Source of the DNA: Notamacropus eugenii | Lineage: Eukaryota > Chordata > Mammalia > Diprotodontia > Macropodidae | Assembly (NCBI RefSeq): GCF_028372415.1 | Contig: NC_092877.1 | Location: 251,921,510 to 251,985,509, forward strand | Direction: 5' to 3' | Length of the DNA: 64,000 nt | The notes under the pieces: model-generated | Told to the model about the DNA's origin: nothing | The model's input: the letters and a program-made list of their open reading frames with translations, nothing else | The model's database searches: none | Shown: in pieces, positions 21,881 through 34,683 of the stretch | How the letters are laid out: each line of letters opens with the position of its first letter | Position numbering within the stretch: the stretch's first letter is position 1 | Position numbers and translations under genes: made by a program

Positions 21881-22569
21881 AGGAACCACTGATATTTCTT
21901 CCAAGTCTCAAATTCAGTAACTGTTTTAGGTGGCATTTGGGATCATATCAGGGCCTTAGCCCCTGAAAGTCTGAGCTCCTAATTTTCCAAATTTGGAGAA
22001 TGTGAGGAAAAAGCCTAAGGAAAATGGCACAAAATGGAATTTAAAAAAGTGTGGGTGGGAGTGTTTGTGGGTGTGTATATGTTGTATGACTAATTGGAAC
22101 CAGAAAATGAATAGATGGTAGGTTTTTTAGCTATATTCATAATCACTCTAAATCAGTCCATGTATAAAAAAGAAATCTATGGCTAGAAAAAATAGATGAA
22201 AGGTCAAAAAATGCTTAAAAGCATAGAATAAAGAGAAAGAAGTAGAAAAAATAAATTTATTCCTTAGAATATAGACTAAACAAGTGCATTCCTTTGTTGA
22301 ACTCATGCTTTGAATTCATGCTTCAGTGATTAATGCCTCAGAAAAACCAAAGGGATTCACTTAATTAAGCTCTATGCTCCAAAGAAATGTCACTGAGCCA
22401 GGAACAAAAAGAAAAAAATAAAAAAGCATGGATAGACTATTTTAAAAGAGGTGTGCAGTTTCCACTAAAGGCTTTCACCTTTTGGAAGTCAAGTAATAAA
22501 AAATAAAAATCTTTGTAGAGCAAAATTTGTCAGGATTTGAACTCTTTAATGTTAACTAGAGACATCAGG
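21881..22569. other. Unassigned interval
   Basis: AT-rich. A short GT-rich patch lies near 22055-22085. Nothing recognised. Confidence 0.35.
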
Positions 22570-22571
22570 TA

Positions 22572-22818
22572 GTACCAATTAAATGCAGGGCCTGGAGTAG
22601 GGGAAGACCTGAGTTCCAATGCAGCCTCAGATACTTCCTAATTGTATGGACCTGGGCAAATTGTTTAACCTCTGTTTTACTCAGTTCCTCAACTTGTAAA
22701 ATCGAGAAAATATTACCAACTTCTTAGGGTTGTAGTGAGAATTGAAGGAGTTAATGTATGTAAACCACTTAATACATTGTCTAGCACATAGTAGGAACTT
22801 AATAAACACATATTTCCT
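22572..22818 (+). repeat. MIR SINE, near full length
   Basis: Complete order: 'agacctgagttccaatgcag', 'gacctgggcaaattgtttaa', 'cctcaacttgtaaaatcgag', 'gggttgtagtgagaattga', 'tctagcacatagtaggaact'. Confidence 0.85.
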
Positions 22819-25800
22819 CTCCTCCCCTAACTAGAATTCTTGCTTCAGGATTCTGTGATATAAGAGCCTCCTTTTCCATAGTCCACATGATGATAAACAT
22901 CTCCAGTGTCAATTTGCTCCCACTGTTACTGCAGCTGTAAATTGTATTGTTCCTATAAGATATACAAGTTGTATCTGAGTCATCCTTGGTTCCATTTTTT
23001 TAACTGCTTAATTAACTACACCTACTTAAAATCTGAAAATAATTTCCTTGAGTAATCATTAAAATGAGGGTGGAGTATTTTGTTTTTTAAAGTACACATG
23101 GGGCTTTAATAAAGATCTCTAAATGGTTGCTAGTAATGTAGATATATATCCTAACATACTTATTGATTTGATCTTAAAGCAAATTTAAGCATTACAACTA
23201 AATATTTAAATGGTTCAGTTGCCACAGTTAGCATCTTAGAACAATTAGACACACAGAGAGTTTTTCACCAGTACTTCACTAAGTTAGTAACTAACAGAAA
23301 GGAAATTTTAGATATGCTTTCAAGCACGACTGCAGTGCTTCTCTTCATTAAGTGGGCTTCAATAAAATCTTCACTGAAAATTAAAATGGTAGTAAGTGAA
23401 CTTCCATTATTAGGTATTTCTTTTTTTTAAAAAAGTTTTGTCTTGTAGAAATAATTATAATGCGCAAAGTTCCCTTCATTTTTTTTCTGGAAAATTACAT
23501 AGATGGAATTAAACAATGGACCTGTTTCAGTGGTAAAAGCTCAGATCACCTCAGGCTCCTAATCCTTATTATATTTGAATAGAACTGCGTAAAGACTGGA
23601 GGACACACTGAAGAATAGAATGTTTTTTTTTTTTTTTAATTTCCAGTTTATGCCCTGTAACTAAAGATTAAAAAAGATACTACTGATACAGAAATTCTGA
23701 GATGATCCAATTACTGAGTTTAGGGCCATGGCAAGCTGTGAAGTATCTCCAAATCACTTGGGAATCTACATTCTACCTCTGCAAATCTTTCAGAGATGAG
23801 ATCTTTTGTTCCTGAGTGAGATATCATAGTTTTCCTTAGCATCTCCTAATGCTTGACTATCTGTATCTTAGTTTGAATTCCACTTCATTCTTATGATCAG
23901 AAACATGATGAGGAACAAGGTTTGTAGAGTTCTTCCTAGTAGCACATGTAATACGAGTGTATATAAATTAAATTTCATATTCCAGGACATCTTATAATGC
24001 ATACATTCTCCATAGACATGCTATAGACACTTAGATAGGGAGTTTGGACTTACGTTGGTTACCCCTGTTGTGGAAAATATATCAACTGACACATTTGAGC
24101 AGCTCATCTGTGGCATAATCTTAGAGAGTAGCCTTAAAGAACTGAGAAGTTAAGTGTACTTCCCCTAGTCAAAAAGCTAGTAATATGTCAGGGGCTTACT
24201 CAAGTCTTCTTCATCCCAGCTTTGACCTTTTATTCACTAACCCACAATGCTGCTCTAGCGATATGTATCATGGATTCTGGCTTTTCAGTAAAGACTTTAT
24301 TTATATCAGCTTTGATGAAAAAAGACAATGCAGCAATGCTTGAAAACTTAACTAAGCAAAATCACTTTAAGGTCATCTATAGAAAGAGAATCACAAACAA
24401 GCATGATATTGAACAGATGTTCTAGTATTTCTATGGAAAAATATTCCTAGCAACAACAATAAGATAATTACAAAATTTAGGTTCTACTTCCTCAACTCTC
24501 CAATTATTTTATGATGAAGGAGGAAGTTACTTGACAAGTGCCACTTAAAAAATATAAGTTGGGAAGAGTAGATGGACCTGAACAAATATATAATGAAAAT
24601 ATGTCATGATGAAGATGACATAATTTTGCTAGCATTCAGATTAATTTTCAAGATGGATGTACAGAAGGGAAGATTATGAAGAAATGGAGAAGAGTATGAG
24701 TGTTGTGGTTTAAAAAAATAAAAAGTAGGAGGATATCATCAATTATTAATACATATTTATGTATACATATTATCACACACACATATAAATACATATTACT
24801 GCATATCTATTTGATCATCCTCATAGTTCCTTATGAGAATGATCTATACATTCATTAAGGCTTTCCTTGAAGAAAGGTATCTTTAAATAAATATTCTACA
24901 GTGGATCACATTTGCAGACTAAGTAACACAAAGAATATAAAAGTTGACTATGTCCTTTAAAAATTTCCCAAACCAGATCAAAACAAAATTTTGATTCTCT
25001 ACATCAAAATTCACCTTTAGAGGCACTGTTCACATAAGGTATCTACAACACATTGCAGACCATCTTTTTAACATTAATATTCTCCTAGTGTTACTATGTA
25101 TTGACAAATCATGCTATAACACTATCTTCAAAGGATCCTGATTATATTTGACCTAAAGGGCAGTGGAAAGACTTCTTTCATGGCGTAGTAGGTGGAACCA
25201 TGCAGTGATGACTTGTGGATGAGAAGTGTGGAAGGAAAATATTAAGAGCATTTGTGATTGGAAAAGGAGGTGGGTTTGTCCTATGTCAAGAGTCAGAGTT
25301 AACAGATATATGGTCTAAGAATAACACTGTAATCTGAAAAATATTGAAAAAGCCAAATGGTAGATTCAATTTATGGGGTGGATCCTCTAAAAATCTTTGT
25401 GGAAAGATAGGAGCAATAATTGCGTAGAATAAAAGGGCATAGATGAGTTGTGACAAGAATTGGAAGGAGACCATCCCCGTCAATGAGAAGGACAGTCTGT
25501 TGAAATATTTAAATATGATCAAGTATGACATGTTATTTTGTGAGACATATCAACAAAATATAACTATGACTAAATAACTATGACATATTTTATCAAAATT
25601 CATGTACTCACAAAGTCAAATATATTTCTCAGTTTATACTCTCAGTTCCTAATACTTTCATTTCTCTGATTGCCAACTAAATGCTTTTATTTGATTTGAT
25701 TTGAATCTAACTTATTTTTTTCTTCTTTGAGAAAAGGTATTTAACAATATTTATCCTTTTCTTTTTTATTGTTAATCATTCAGGAATACTTCAGTTGTGA

Positions 25801-26794
25801 TAACATTTGTTCTATTTTTTTAAAAAAATCTCAAAATCTAAGAAAATTCATGTAAAATCTCTTCTCAGAGACTCAAAACTAAAAGAGCCTTCTTTCAATA
25901 CATAGCTAAATGTGGTAACATGCTATTGCTCCAGCAAACAGAGTAAGCAGGCTGATCCTAGTAGGCTGAAATTGCTTCACTTATGCAAATAAACTGACAC
26001 ATATTAAACAGCTGCTCTCCACCCATTGTTTTCTCTTACTAACAATACAATAGCAAAAGAAGAGATCTATCAAGAGATAAAATAAAAGATGAAAAGTGGA
26101 TGAGATAAAGTAAACCTTTATAATTTTTATGCAATATATGTTCATTGCTTTTAAAAAAGCTTTTTGAAAATTTTCAGATATTCACTGAACTCTACCTAAC
26201 CCTCCCCTTTTTTGTTTGAATTTTCTCAATTTTATTTTAAATAGAATACATTTTAAATTAGTGCCTAGCATGTCTAATTTATACGAATATCCTTTAAACA
26301 TTTAACCATGTTATACGATGGAGTAATTGTCCACCAGTTAACGCTCCTAATTTCTTTCTTAATTGACTTGATCACTGAATCCCCCTAGTAATTTTACACT
26401 GATATATCAAGTGGTAGAAGGAACATCATTTCTAAAAATGATTATTCTGCCCATATTTAAAGACCTTCAGTGGTTAGAAGCTCACAACCCACCAAAGTCA
26501 CATGTGCTACTTTGGAATAGTTCTAATCTTTTGGCAGCTTTCCATCCTTATTTGAGCCTGAAACTGCCTCTGTACTCTTGCCAACCATCCATTGCTCCTG
26601 ACTCTTTGCTCTGGGGTCAAGTAAAGAAAATATAATTATAATTTCACAATTCCTTCACTCAAGTATCACATAAAGGGTTAACAAGAAGTCAGACAAGTTA
26701 TTTGGTGTCATTTATACCATGGGAAAGTAAAGAATCAGGATATATTAGGAGGAGGTAAGATTTTTTTTTTTTTGCTTTCAATTCTCCCAGAAAA
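22819..26794. other. Longest unassigned interval (about 4 kb)
   Basis: AT-rich, with a few T or A homopolymers (for example near 23622-23638). No recognisable SINE, LINE, LTR, RNA or coding signal. Short open frames (24222-24425 plus, 25286-25531 minus, 26411-26635 plus) lack domains. It may be old repeat beyond recognition or unique sequence. If conserved elements exist in this window, this is one place to look. Confidence 0.4.
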
Positions 26795-27150
26795 TTAACT
26801 GAGTGTGCATATAAATTGAAGAATGCCTGAAGAAATTATGATATATGAACGTAATAGAAGATTAGTGTGCCAAAAAAATGGTAAAAGGAATGACTTCAGA
26901 AAAAAACCTGAGAAAATTTGTATAAGCTGATATATATTGAAATGAACAGAACAATTTATTCAATAACAAAAACATTATAAAGTCAACTTTTCAAAGAATT
27001 TAGAATTGATCAGTGCAATGACCAGCTACAATTTCCATAAACCTGTGATGAAACATGGTACCTACCTTCTTTCAGAGAAGTGATGAATTCAAGTTGCAGA
27101 ATGACATATAAATTTTTGAACAGGGTCAATGTAAGAATTTTTTGTGTGTG
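26795..27150 (+). repeat. L1 3' region fragment
   Basis: 'gatatatgaacgtaatagaa', 'gaatgacttcagaaaaaaac', 'cagtgcaatgaccagctaca' and 'gtgatgaattcaagttgcag' match an L1 3'UTR-type segment homologous to the one at 8.2-8.6 kb but of an older, more diverged type. No clear tail or TSD. Confidence 0.65.
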
Positions 27151-27174
27151 TCTGTATATTCAATAATGTTAGTT

Positions 27175-27420
27175 AATACTTGTATAATACCTTCTATAAC
27201 ATGTTTTGCAAAGTGTTTTACATACATCTTATTTTATCTTCACAATCACCTTTGGAGGTAAATGACATTATTATCCCCACTTTACAGATGAGGAAATTGA
27301 GGCAGAGAGAGGTTTAATGACTTGCCCAAGGCCACACAGCTGTAAAGTGTCTGACATCAGATTTGAATTCAAGTCTTCTTGACTCTAGGTACAACACTCT
27401 CTCCATTGAATCGAGTTACC
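27175..27420 (-). repeat. MIR SINE, reverse orientation, near full length
   Basis: Reverse MIR landmarks: 'tttgcaaagtgttttacata', 'tatccccactttacagatga', 'gaggaaattgaggcagagag', 'cttgcccaaggccacacagc', 'tttgaattcaagtcttcttg'. Among the best-preserved MIR copies in the window. Confidence 0.88.
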
Positions 27421-28289
27421 TTTGATATAAGAGGATTTTTGTTGTTGTTTTTTTCTTTTTTTTCAGTTGTTGGTTGGGAGAAGGAAGCGCAAGAGAATAA
27501 ATACTTGTTAGTTGAAAGAAATAAAATTATTTTAAGAACTTTTTTATGAATGTCATACTTGTCAAAAAGATAAGTCAAAGTCTTTATTTCAGTACAAAGA
27601 TATAGAAAAGGAAACCTACAATTTACCTCCCTGGGATGATGAAAAATACTGGACACTATGCTTTTGTCATCAATCAAGGGATATACAAAATTAAAACTAA
27701 ATATCCAAAAGTGTCTGACTCTGAACCTTATATTCATCACCTCCCTTTCATGAGATAGATAATGTGCTTAATTATAGGTCTTCTAAAGACATGGTTAGCC
27801 ATTATTGTAATCAGAGTTCCAAAGCCTCTCAGAGTTAATTTTTCTTTACATTACTGTATGAATTTTTGTCATATTTCTGCTTATTTCACTTTTTTAGTTC
27901 ACAAAAGGATTATCTGATTCATCTCTCATGATTTCTTCTGACATAAAACCACTGCTTTCCATTCATAAGCCACAATTATTTTCAGTCATTCCCCATTTAT
28001 CTAAGTCAAAGGAAATTGAAAGAATTTCCTTAGATTAATTTTCCTTGCTATACTTTCCTCACCTCCTGTATTTTAATCTCTGCTTCATGATCATGAAATT
28101 TGTTTAGCTTGTAACTATTCCTTTGCTGATATTATCTTGCCTTTTAAATCCCCCTTCCATTCTCATTTGCTTCCTTATTAAATTGGTATTTCTACACCAA
28201 CCTCTGTGTTTGTTCAATCCTCCTTTGTCCATTACAAACAAGACTAAGAGTCATCTGATAACTCCTCCCCCTTTCCCCATCTCTATGTT
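27421..28289. other. Unassigned interval
   Basis: AT-rich. A 123-codon minus frame (27369-27740) partly overlaps the MIR and is not credible as a gene. Confidence 0.35.
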
Positions 28290-28365
28290 TGTATATGTTC
28301 TTTTCATGTCATCTGTCTTCTTTGAGAATGAAAGATAAACAACAGTAGCAACAATAATATATGCC
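28290..28365 (+). repeat. 3' tail of LINE/composite repeat
   Basis: 'catgtcatctgtcttctttg' then 'agaatgaaagataaacaaca' and a CAA-rich end. It matches the 3' ends of the repeats ending near 20.73 and 62.82 kb. Confidence 0.6.
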
Positions 28366-28439
28366 AATTATGAAAAATGAGTAGTTCCAACCCGGGGGAC
28401 CCAGATATAAGTGCAAGCAAGGTAGGATTTTTGTTGTTG

Positions 28440-30260
28440 CCTTTTTTTTCTTCAGTTTTGAGGCTCATGCTAAATTGTAAACATCTGAAGAATCAATTTC
28501 CTTTGAACCGTGGTAATTCACCGCTGTAACACAACAGGTGCTGAGTCATGTAGGTTTTGGCACCTTCTGGTTCTGAGTCTATTAATTAAAAGAGTATATA
28601 TAAGTATATATATTGAGGTGAGATATTTCCTTGGGACACACTCATGGGAAGCTTGAGGTCTCTTTGACTTCCCAGATGAGACTCTGGGTTGTTAAGGGAT
28701 GCTCCCAGCTTTGTGAACCCAGATGTTGGTGCTCTCCAGGTCTGGTAATATTTCCATTACTCTGTTTAAACAGTTGGAGCCTTGTCTGTTGGATCTTTAC
28801 TTACTCTTCACCTTTACCTTCTACTTATTCCAGTTACTGTATTATTTTTCTGTGCTCAGAGCCCAGACTGGAGTAGGCCTACCCCATGTAATGCTGGGGG
28901 CAGACTAACTACCTTAGAGTTGAGGTGGTACAGACCAGAGATTGAGGCTGGGGGCAGGAGCCCCTGGAGCCTGCTGTGCCTCAACCCAGGCAAGAGGAGG
29001 AAGAGTCTAGAATAGAGCAGTCCCTTCCCCTGTGAGGTGGGATATAGAGCATGAACAGAGAGCTTCCTGCATGTGAACCCAGGCAGAAGCCATGAGCAGT
29101 TAGCCCCTGGAGGAAGAGGAAACTCAGAGCTCAGAACTTTGCCCTAAGTCAAGATGGAGGCTTTGCAGCAGAGCAGGAGCAGTGAGCATGATTTCCTGCT
29201 GCATCTCTCTGGATGAGTGGGGAACCAGGGGATGGAGTTGTCTGAGATAGGAGGGGGAAAGTGCCATAACCTGCAGGGACTTGCCCTGTTGACTTTTCTG
29301 CCCAGCTACCCCTCAGGACTTGAAAGCAGGGGCTGGAGCATTGTTAAAACTTGAACTCTTTGGCTCATTTGAGCATGTGTGAACCTGAGAGTGCCAGGTG
29401 GGAACCTGCAACAGCAGCATGGGAAGAAGGACACCCCTCCCAAGAGGACTTTACTTGGACACTCTGTTTTGAATTGAGGGTATTGTAAGACACTGTGACC
29501 CAGGGGTAGAATGTGTGATGTTTTCTGCTGCCCCTGGGCGTGTGTTGTGTTAATGGAAGATCCTGGCCTGGGACAACCTGATTGTATAAACAAGTATAAA
29601 GTTGGGGGTATGCTATGTTATGTTATATACTTTCGCATCTGTATCAGCCCTCAGATATGCTATGCTGATTGGCATTAAACTGGGGCAAAACTGAGCAAAA
29701 GCAAGCAACACACGCAAAGTGTAGTCAGGAGTAGAGCCTGCTACAGGCCCCAGCTTAAGAACAATAACTGGAGAGATGTCTAAATTAAAGAAAATATCAA
29801 TCAGTAATTTGAAAAACTGCAAAAACAACTCCATAACAGCTGACTGTATATGAGTGGTCTGGTTACTGAAAGGGGCAAAAAAAAAAAAAATCCATGCCTG
29901 AAAAAAAGTTCAATTTTGGTTGTCGTTGTTGTTTTTCCCTGTTAAAAATAAAGATTGAAAGGGCCAAAAATACTGTCAGAGTGAGAAGCAGACTGTATCA
30001 TTCCCACATGCCTACTCTATCCATAAAGTTTACACCAAACCAAAGAAGGCTAAATCCAGGATGACACTCGCAGAAGAACACAAGTGAACTTTAGGAAAAT
30101 TAAGTGGGGTCTACAATTTCAAATCCTGGGGTAGAAGATGACACGATAGTTTATCAGTGCTTTCTTTTTTTTGCTTATTTTGCCTGGTGCGAACTTCAAG
30201 GTTTTGGGGGAGCAGACATGTGAGAGCAGGCAGTCTGCCACCAGTTCAGGTAACCATCTT
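28440..30260 (+). repeat. LTR-like, GC-richer interspersed block
   Basis: The part 28590-28880 aligns in order with the LTR family at 41.0, 44.0 and 63.0 kb: a TATA-rich patch, 'gagactctgggttgttaagg', 'aacccagatgttggtgctct', 'acagttggagccttgtctgt'. The remainder (28880-30260) is markedly GC-richer than its flanks. It has no retroviral coding motif that I can see and could be a longer LTR variant, leader sequence, or an unrelated repeat. Boundaries are uncertain. Confidence 0.5.
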
Positions 30261-30289
30261 GGTTAGAAGTTGAATTTCTTTATAAAATG

Positions 30290-30560
30290 ATTTTTAAGTC
30301 CTTAGTTTTCACTTCTCAAAATATAATAATAGGATGATAATATTAATAATTCATATGTAGTAGCTGAAGATTTTCCAGATGTTTTCCTTAGAGTAAGCTT
30401 TTGAAGGAGGCACTTTGAATAATATTTTTCTTATTTTACAGATGAGGAAATATAGATCCTGAGAAGCTAAGTAGATTTTCCATGATTACATAGCTAGTAA
30501 ATTTCCAAGGAGGAATTAAAACGGGGTCTCTTGATTTTAGATTTTTTGCTATATCATAAG
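30290..30560 (-). repeat. MIR SINE, reverse orientation, diverged
   Basis: 'cttattttacagatgaggaa', 'cctgagaagctaagtagat', 'cataactagtaaat'-like spacing and 'gggtctcttgattttag' follow the reversed MIR order. Confidence 0.65.
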
Positions 30561-31389
30561 TCCTCTCTAAGAGCAAAACATATGCATACCAATGAGATAC
30601 TTTTATCCACAACATTCTATTGTAATGAAAATGGACTGTTGGCTATTTAAATTCATCCATTGAAATGAAATCTTACAATTGCCCAAAATAGCATACTTCA
30701 TAATATGAAATGACACTGGTAATAAACAAAATGTGGTGCTAGGAAAAGTTTAAAATTTTTAAGTAATATTCTACTTTCAGGACCATGTAACGTTTTCACT
30801 ATCTCACCTTTCAACTCAAGTGTCATATTGTCACAGTTTCGCTGCTTGTGCCAGTTCCTTTTAAACAATGTCATATTTCCTGAGACGAATATTCCCAACA
30901 CTATTGAATTACTTGGACCAAAATATTGACTCCAATATCTAACTGTATATATTGGTGCATTCATTTAAATTATACTGTGATGTATCTCATAAAAGAGCAG
31001 ACATCTACAATCTACATAATGGCATAGCTACAATCTGCTTCATTCATTTTGAAATTACCCTCTCCTCGTATTTCTGTGATATTATCTCCAATTACACTAT
31101 GAATTTCACCTCAGGCATGCTTATCTTGTGTAGCATTCTAAGCAACAGATTATTATTGCTGGCACACAATATTACCTACATATTGAAAATATCCCCTAAA
31201 TGTGAGATCGCATGGTTGGACATTGTGAAGTATTGCATTTGGAATACAAAGTTAGGGTTCATTTTACAAAGTGATTTTTACTTTTATTCAAATCCTGAAG
31301 TAGTTATGCTACTCTATGTACATGTAAAAACAGATAAAGCCAAGTGTATGTGAATACTATTAATAAAAATAATTGCACTTATGCAATAA
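30561..31389. other. Unassigned interval with a 133-codon frame
   Basis: The plus frame at 30952-31353 is the longest open frame in the window. It opens with a non-ATG codon (GTG), has no recognisable domain, and has an AT-driven amino-acid mix (I, L, Y, S, N). I treat it as chance. Confidence 0.4.
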
Positions 31390-31520
31390 AACAAATATTT
31401 TTCTATTTGATTCAATAATTTGATGAGGTAAATAGTAAAAGTATTACTACCTCTAAATTATAGATGAGGAAGTGAGTTTTTGAGTTAATTTATAGAATCA
31501 TAATTAACTGTAGAGCCAAA
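31390..31520 (-). repeat. MIR SINE fragment, reverse orientation
   Basis: 'attactacctctaaattata', 'gatgaggaagtgagttttt' and nearby spacing suggest a decayed reversed MIR. Confidence 0.45.
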
Positions 31521-32020
31521 GGCAACCTCAACAGCCATCTCCTAATAACCAAAACAGAAACTCTATTGCAGCAAGCTTGCTTTGTGATTACAGGAAACCT
31601 AGCTTGGATTCCCAGGGAGTATGGATAGGAGACATGAATTCTTCTACGCTTTTCACCTTTTACTCTATTACTGAAAAGTTAGTTTGAAACCTTAGGTAAA
31701 ATGTAGGAATCTTGTTTGTGGAAGGTGTTAGTTGGTTACTATGGGAAGTGGATGGGGTAAAGGAAATATCTGTATCCCCAAGATTCATTGACAAAACAGG
31801 AACAATACTTGATCTGTACTATCATATAAAAATAGATATAGCAAATTAATACATGTGTGCATTTGTGTGTAAATGTGTGATATACTCAGGCTACATAATA
31901 AGAGTCTTGAAGCCAGGCTTGAACTAAGGAAGATGAGTCTTTCTGACTCTAGGCCCAGCACACTATCCCCTGCATCACCAAATTGCAGAGAAGGTAGAGA
32001 GGGTGCTAATTCACAATGGT
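31521..32020. other. Unassigned interval
   Basis: It includes 31905-31985, which resembles a reversed SINE head ('gaagccaggcttgaacta', 'gactctaggcccagcacact'). Otherwise nothing recognised. Confidence 0.35.
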
Positions 32021-32048
32021 AACACACACACACACACACACACACACA
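32021..32048 (+). repeat. (CA)n microsatellite
   Basis: About 14 CA units immediately left of a SINE head. Confidence 0.97.
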
Positions 32049-32049
32049 T

Positions 32050-32240
32050 ACGGGAGACCAGCAATGTCTGCCTCAAGCACAGTAGATAGGATGGTTAGCC
32101 TGAGGTCAGAAAGACCTCAGTTAGACAATTATTAGCTGTATGACCATGGACAGGTCACCTAACCCTGTTTGCCTCAGTTTCCTTTGCCAAGAAAACCCTA
32201 AATAGGGCCACGAAAAGTCAGAGAATACAAGCTGAACAAC
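32050..32240 (+). repeat. tRNA-derived SINE with internal deletion
   Basis: The head ('agtagataggatggttagcc', 'aggtcagaaagacctcag') and tail ('cctttgccaagaaaacccta', 'gccacgaaaagtcagag') are present. The 'ctgtaaaatg' to 'gacaaacca' middle is missing, giving a shorter copy. Confidence 0.8.
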
Positions 32241-33399
32241 AACAGCTGTATATGCACACGGTACATATATACTGCATATGCATATGTACCTATTCATCTA
32301 GGTATGTTATATGTATAAAGGAAAATTATGTGCATATATGTATATGTTTATAACAGAAACTGAGATTTATGGAACATGGCTTAAAATAATGACAAGATGC
32401 CAAGGATGGAGTGATTCAAATAAAGAATTTTTGAAGTATATTTCTCTCTAAGGTTCTTGTAAGCACACAATTATATACTTTTCAAAAAGTAACAATTTTG
32501 TCTCTGCTTACATTTATTCAGCCATTTTTTCTAGTTTTTGTCACTATGGCTAGTATTTCTAGAACTATATAAAATGGTAGTTGTATTTGAATAAGGGACA
32601 CTTTTGTGTTATCCCTAAAATTACTGGAAAGCACTCTAGTATATCCCCATTACATGTAATGTTATCTCTTTGTCTTAGACAAAGTTGTTCTATTTTAAGA
32701 ACAACTTTCAGTGACTAAATTGCTTTGACTATTATAAATACCCAAATTAAGTACAAAGTACATACCCTCAGAAAAAGCAGGGTGTCCTTCAGTCTTGCTT
32801 CATTCAGCATCTTCTGTTCCTTAGATAAAAGTTTCTTGAGGTTGTGAGGTGAAAGTTCATGAGGTAAAATTTCTTGAGGTTGAGAGTAAGATAAAAGTTG
32901 AGGTGAAATTTCTTGATGCCTAGTTCCTCTCCTTCAAGAGCTGGCTGCCCTCAGAACTTCATGTTTGCCTGTTCAGTGGAGTCAGCCTGGAGGTATCTAT
33001 ACCTCACTCAGGACAAACAGTTGAAGAATATGCATCTTTATATTCCCATTCAGTTGTCATCAGAGATATATAGTATCTGATGTTTCTTAAATTATATTCA
33101 GGTCTTTAAAATTTTTGTTCTTTTTTTTTGTTAGATTTGCTTAGGTTACTTGCATATGTGTCAAATTTGTGATTGTGTACTGGAATATGTCCACTTTGGT
33201 GATTTCTCCTTAGTCTTCTTATCACAACTTGGTCTAGTTATCTTCTGAGATCTTTGTTTAAAGAAGTGTGAGAAAAACCCATAATTTTTTTTCTAGTTTT
33301 GTTATCTTGCCTAGTCATTCCAAGACAATTGGCTCTTAAAACTACCTTTCTACAGAACCATAGGTGTATTAGTGTCTGGGGGCATACTAGATCCATCTT
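32241..33399. other. Unassigned interval
   Basis: TATG-type simple repeat near 32260-32350. A local duplication of 'tttcttgaggttg'-like words lies around 32830-32920. The right end, from about 33220, may be eroded RTE 5' sequence. Confidence 0.35.
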
Positions 33400-33535
33400 G
33401 GGATCATCACCTTGTTGTGGCACACTAGTTTGGATAAGCCCTAAGTAGTAGGTTATAGTAGAGAGTTCTGACAAAAGGTGAACTCCTGGAGAATGAAATA
33501 AGAAACTACTCTGGTATCTTTGCCAATAAAACCCC

Positions 33536-33724
33536 ATGGGTAGTGTTAAAATGATAAAAGATATGACATCAAAAGATGAGCCTCACAGGTTGGAAGGTTT
33601 CCAACAAGTTGCTGAGGAAAAGCAGAAGACAACTATGAGTAGCTCCAGTACTAATGAAGTTGTTGGACCAAAGTCAAAAGGAAACTCAGCTGAAAATATG
33701 TCTGATGATGAAAGGATAGTCTGA
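33536..33724 (+). pseudogene. RTE ORF N-terminal leader fragment
   Basis: A 62-codon open piece rich in K, E and S that precedes the endonuclease of the RTE LINE. It ends in a stop 25 nt before the GTWNVR endonuclease motif, so it is disconnected from it in frame. It has no independent function. Confidence 0.6.
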
Positions 33725-34683
33725 TGCTGTAAAGATCAATATTGCATAGGAACTTGGAATGTAAGATTTACAAACCAAGATAAACTGGATATGTTCAAAG
33801 AGGAGATGGTAAAATTAAACAGTAACATCTTGAGTATCAGTAATCTTAAATGGACAGGAATGGAAGAATTTAATTGAGGTGATCGATATACATATTACTA
33901 TTACCTAATAATATCCCTTATGAATATGAACTAGAGTGGAGTATGATAAATAGATTTAAAGAATTAGATGTAGTAGAAAGAGTGAAACCTGAAGAAATAT
34001 GGGCTGAAGTTCACAATATTGTACAGGAGGCAGCAGCATCAACAACAACAATAAATTCCAAAGAAAATGAAGAGCAAAAAAGTATAATGTCTGTCTCATT
34101 AGGCTTTACGGATATCTGAGGAATGAATAAAAGCGAATGGGAAAGGAGAAAGGGAAAGAAATACCCAAATGACTACAGAATTCCAGAAAATAGCAAGGAG
34201 AAATAAGAATTTTCTTAAACAAGCAATGCAAAGAAATAGGATAAAACCAATAGAATGGAAAAGACAAAAAATCTCTTCAAGAAAATTCAAAATATGAAGT
34301 TAAAGTTTCAAACAAAATGAGCATGATAAAAGGAAAAAAATGGTAGGGATTTAACAGAAGCAGAAGAGAGATTAAGAAGAGGTAGGAAGAAGAAAATCAA
34401 GAACTCTACAAGAAAGATCTTAACATCATTGATAACCATGATGGAAACATTCATTTTACATACCAGCTAGGCTATATTTAAGATTCTATAAGCTAGGCTT
34501 CAGCAATATGTGAACCAAGAATAACCAGAAGAGGCAGGTTTTCAAAGAAGAACTAGAGAGTAAATTTTCAAAATTTGGTGGATTATAGCAAAAGCAGGGG
34601 AGTTCTTTAAAAAATCTACTTCTGGTTCATTTACTACACTAAAACCTTTGATTGTGTGGATCACAATAAATGTGGCAAGTCCT

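Noticed and set aside
30952..31353. 133-codon plus-strand frame, longest in the window
   Set aside because: It starts at GTG, has no domain, and has an AT-driven composition. No splice or promoter context supports it.
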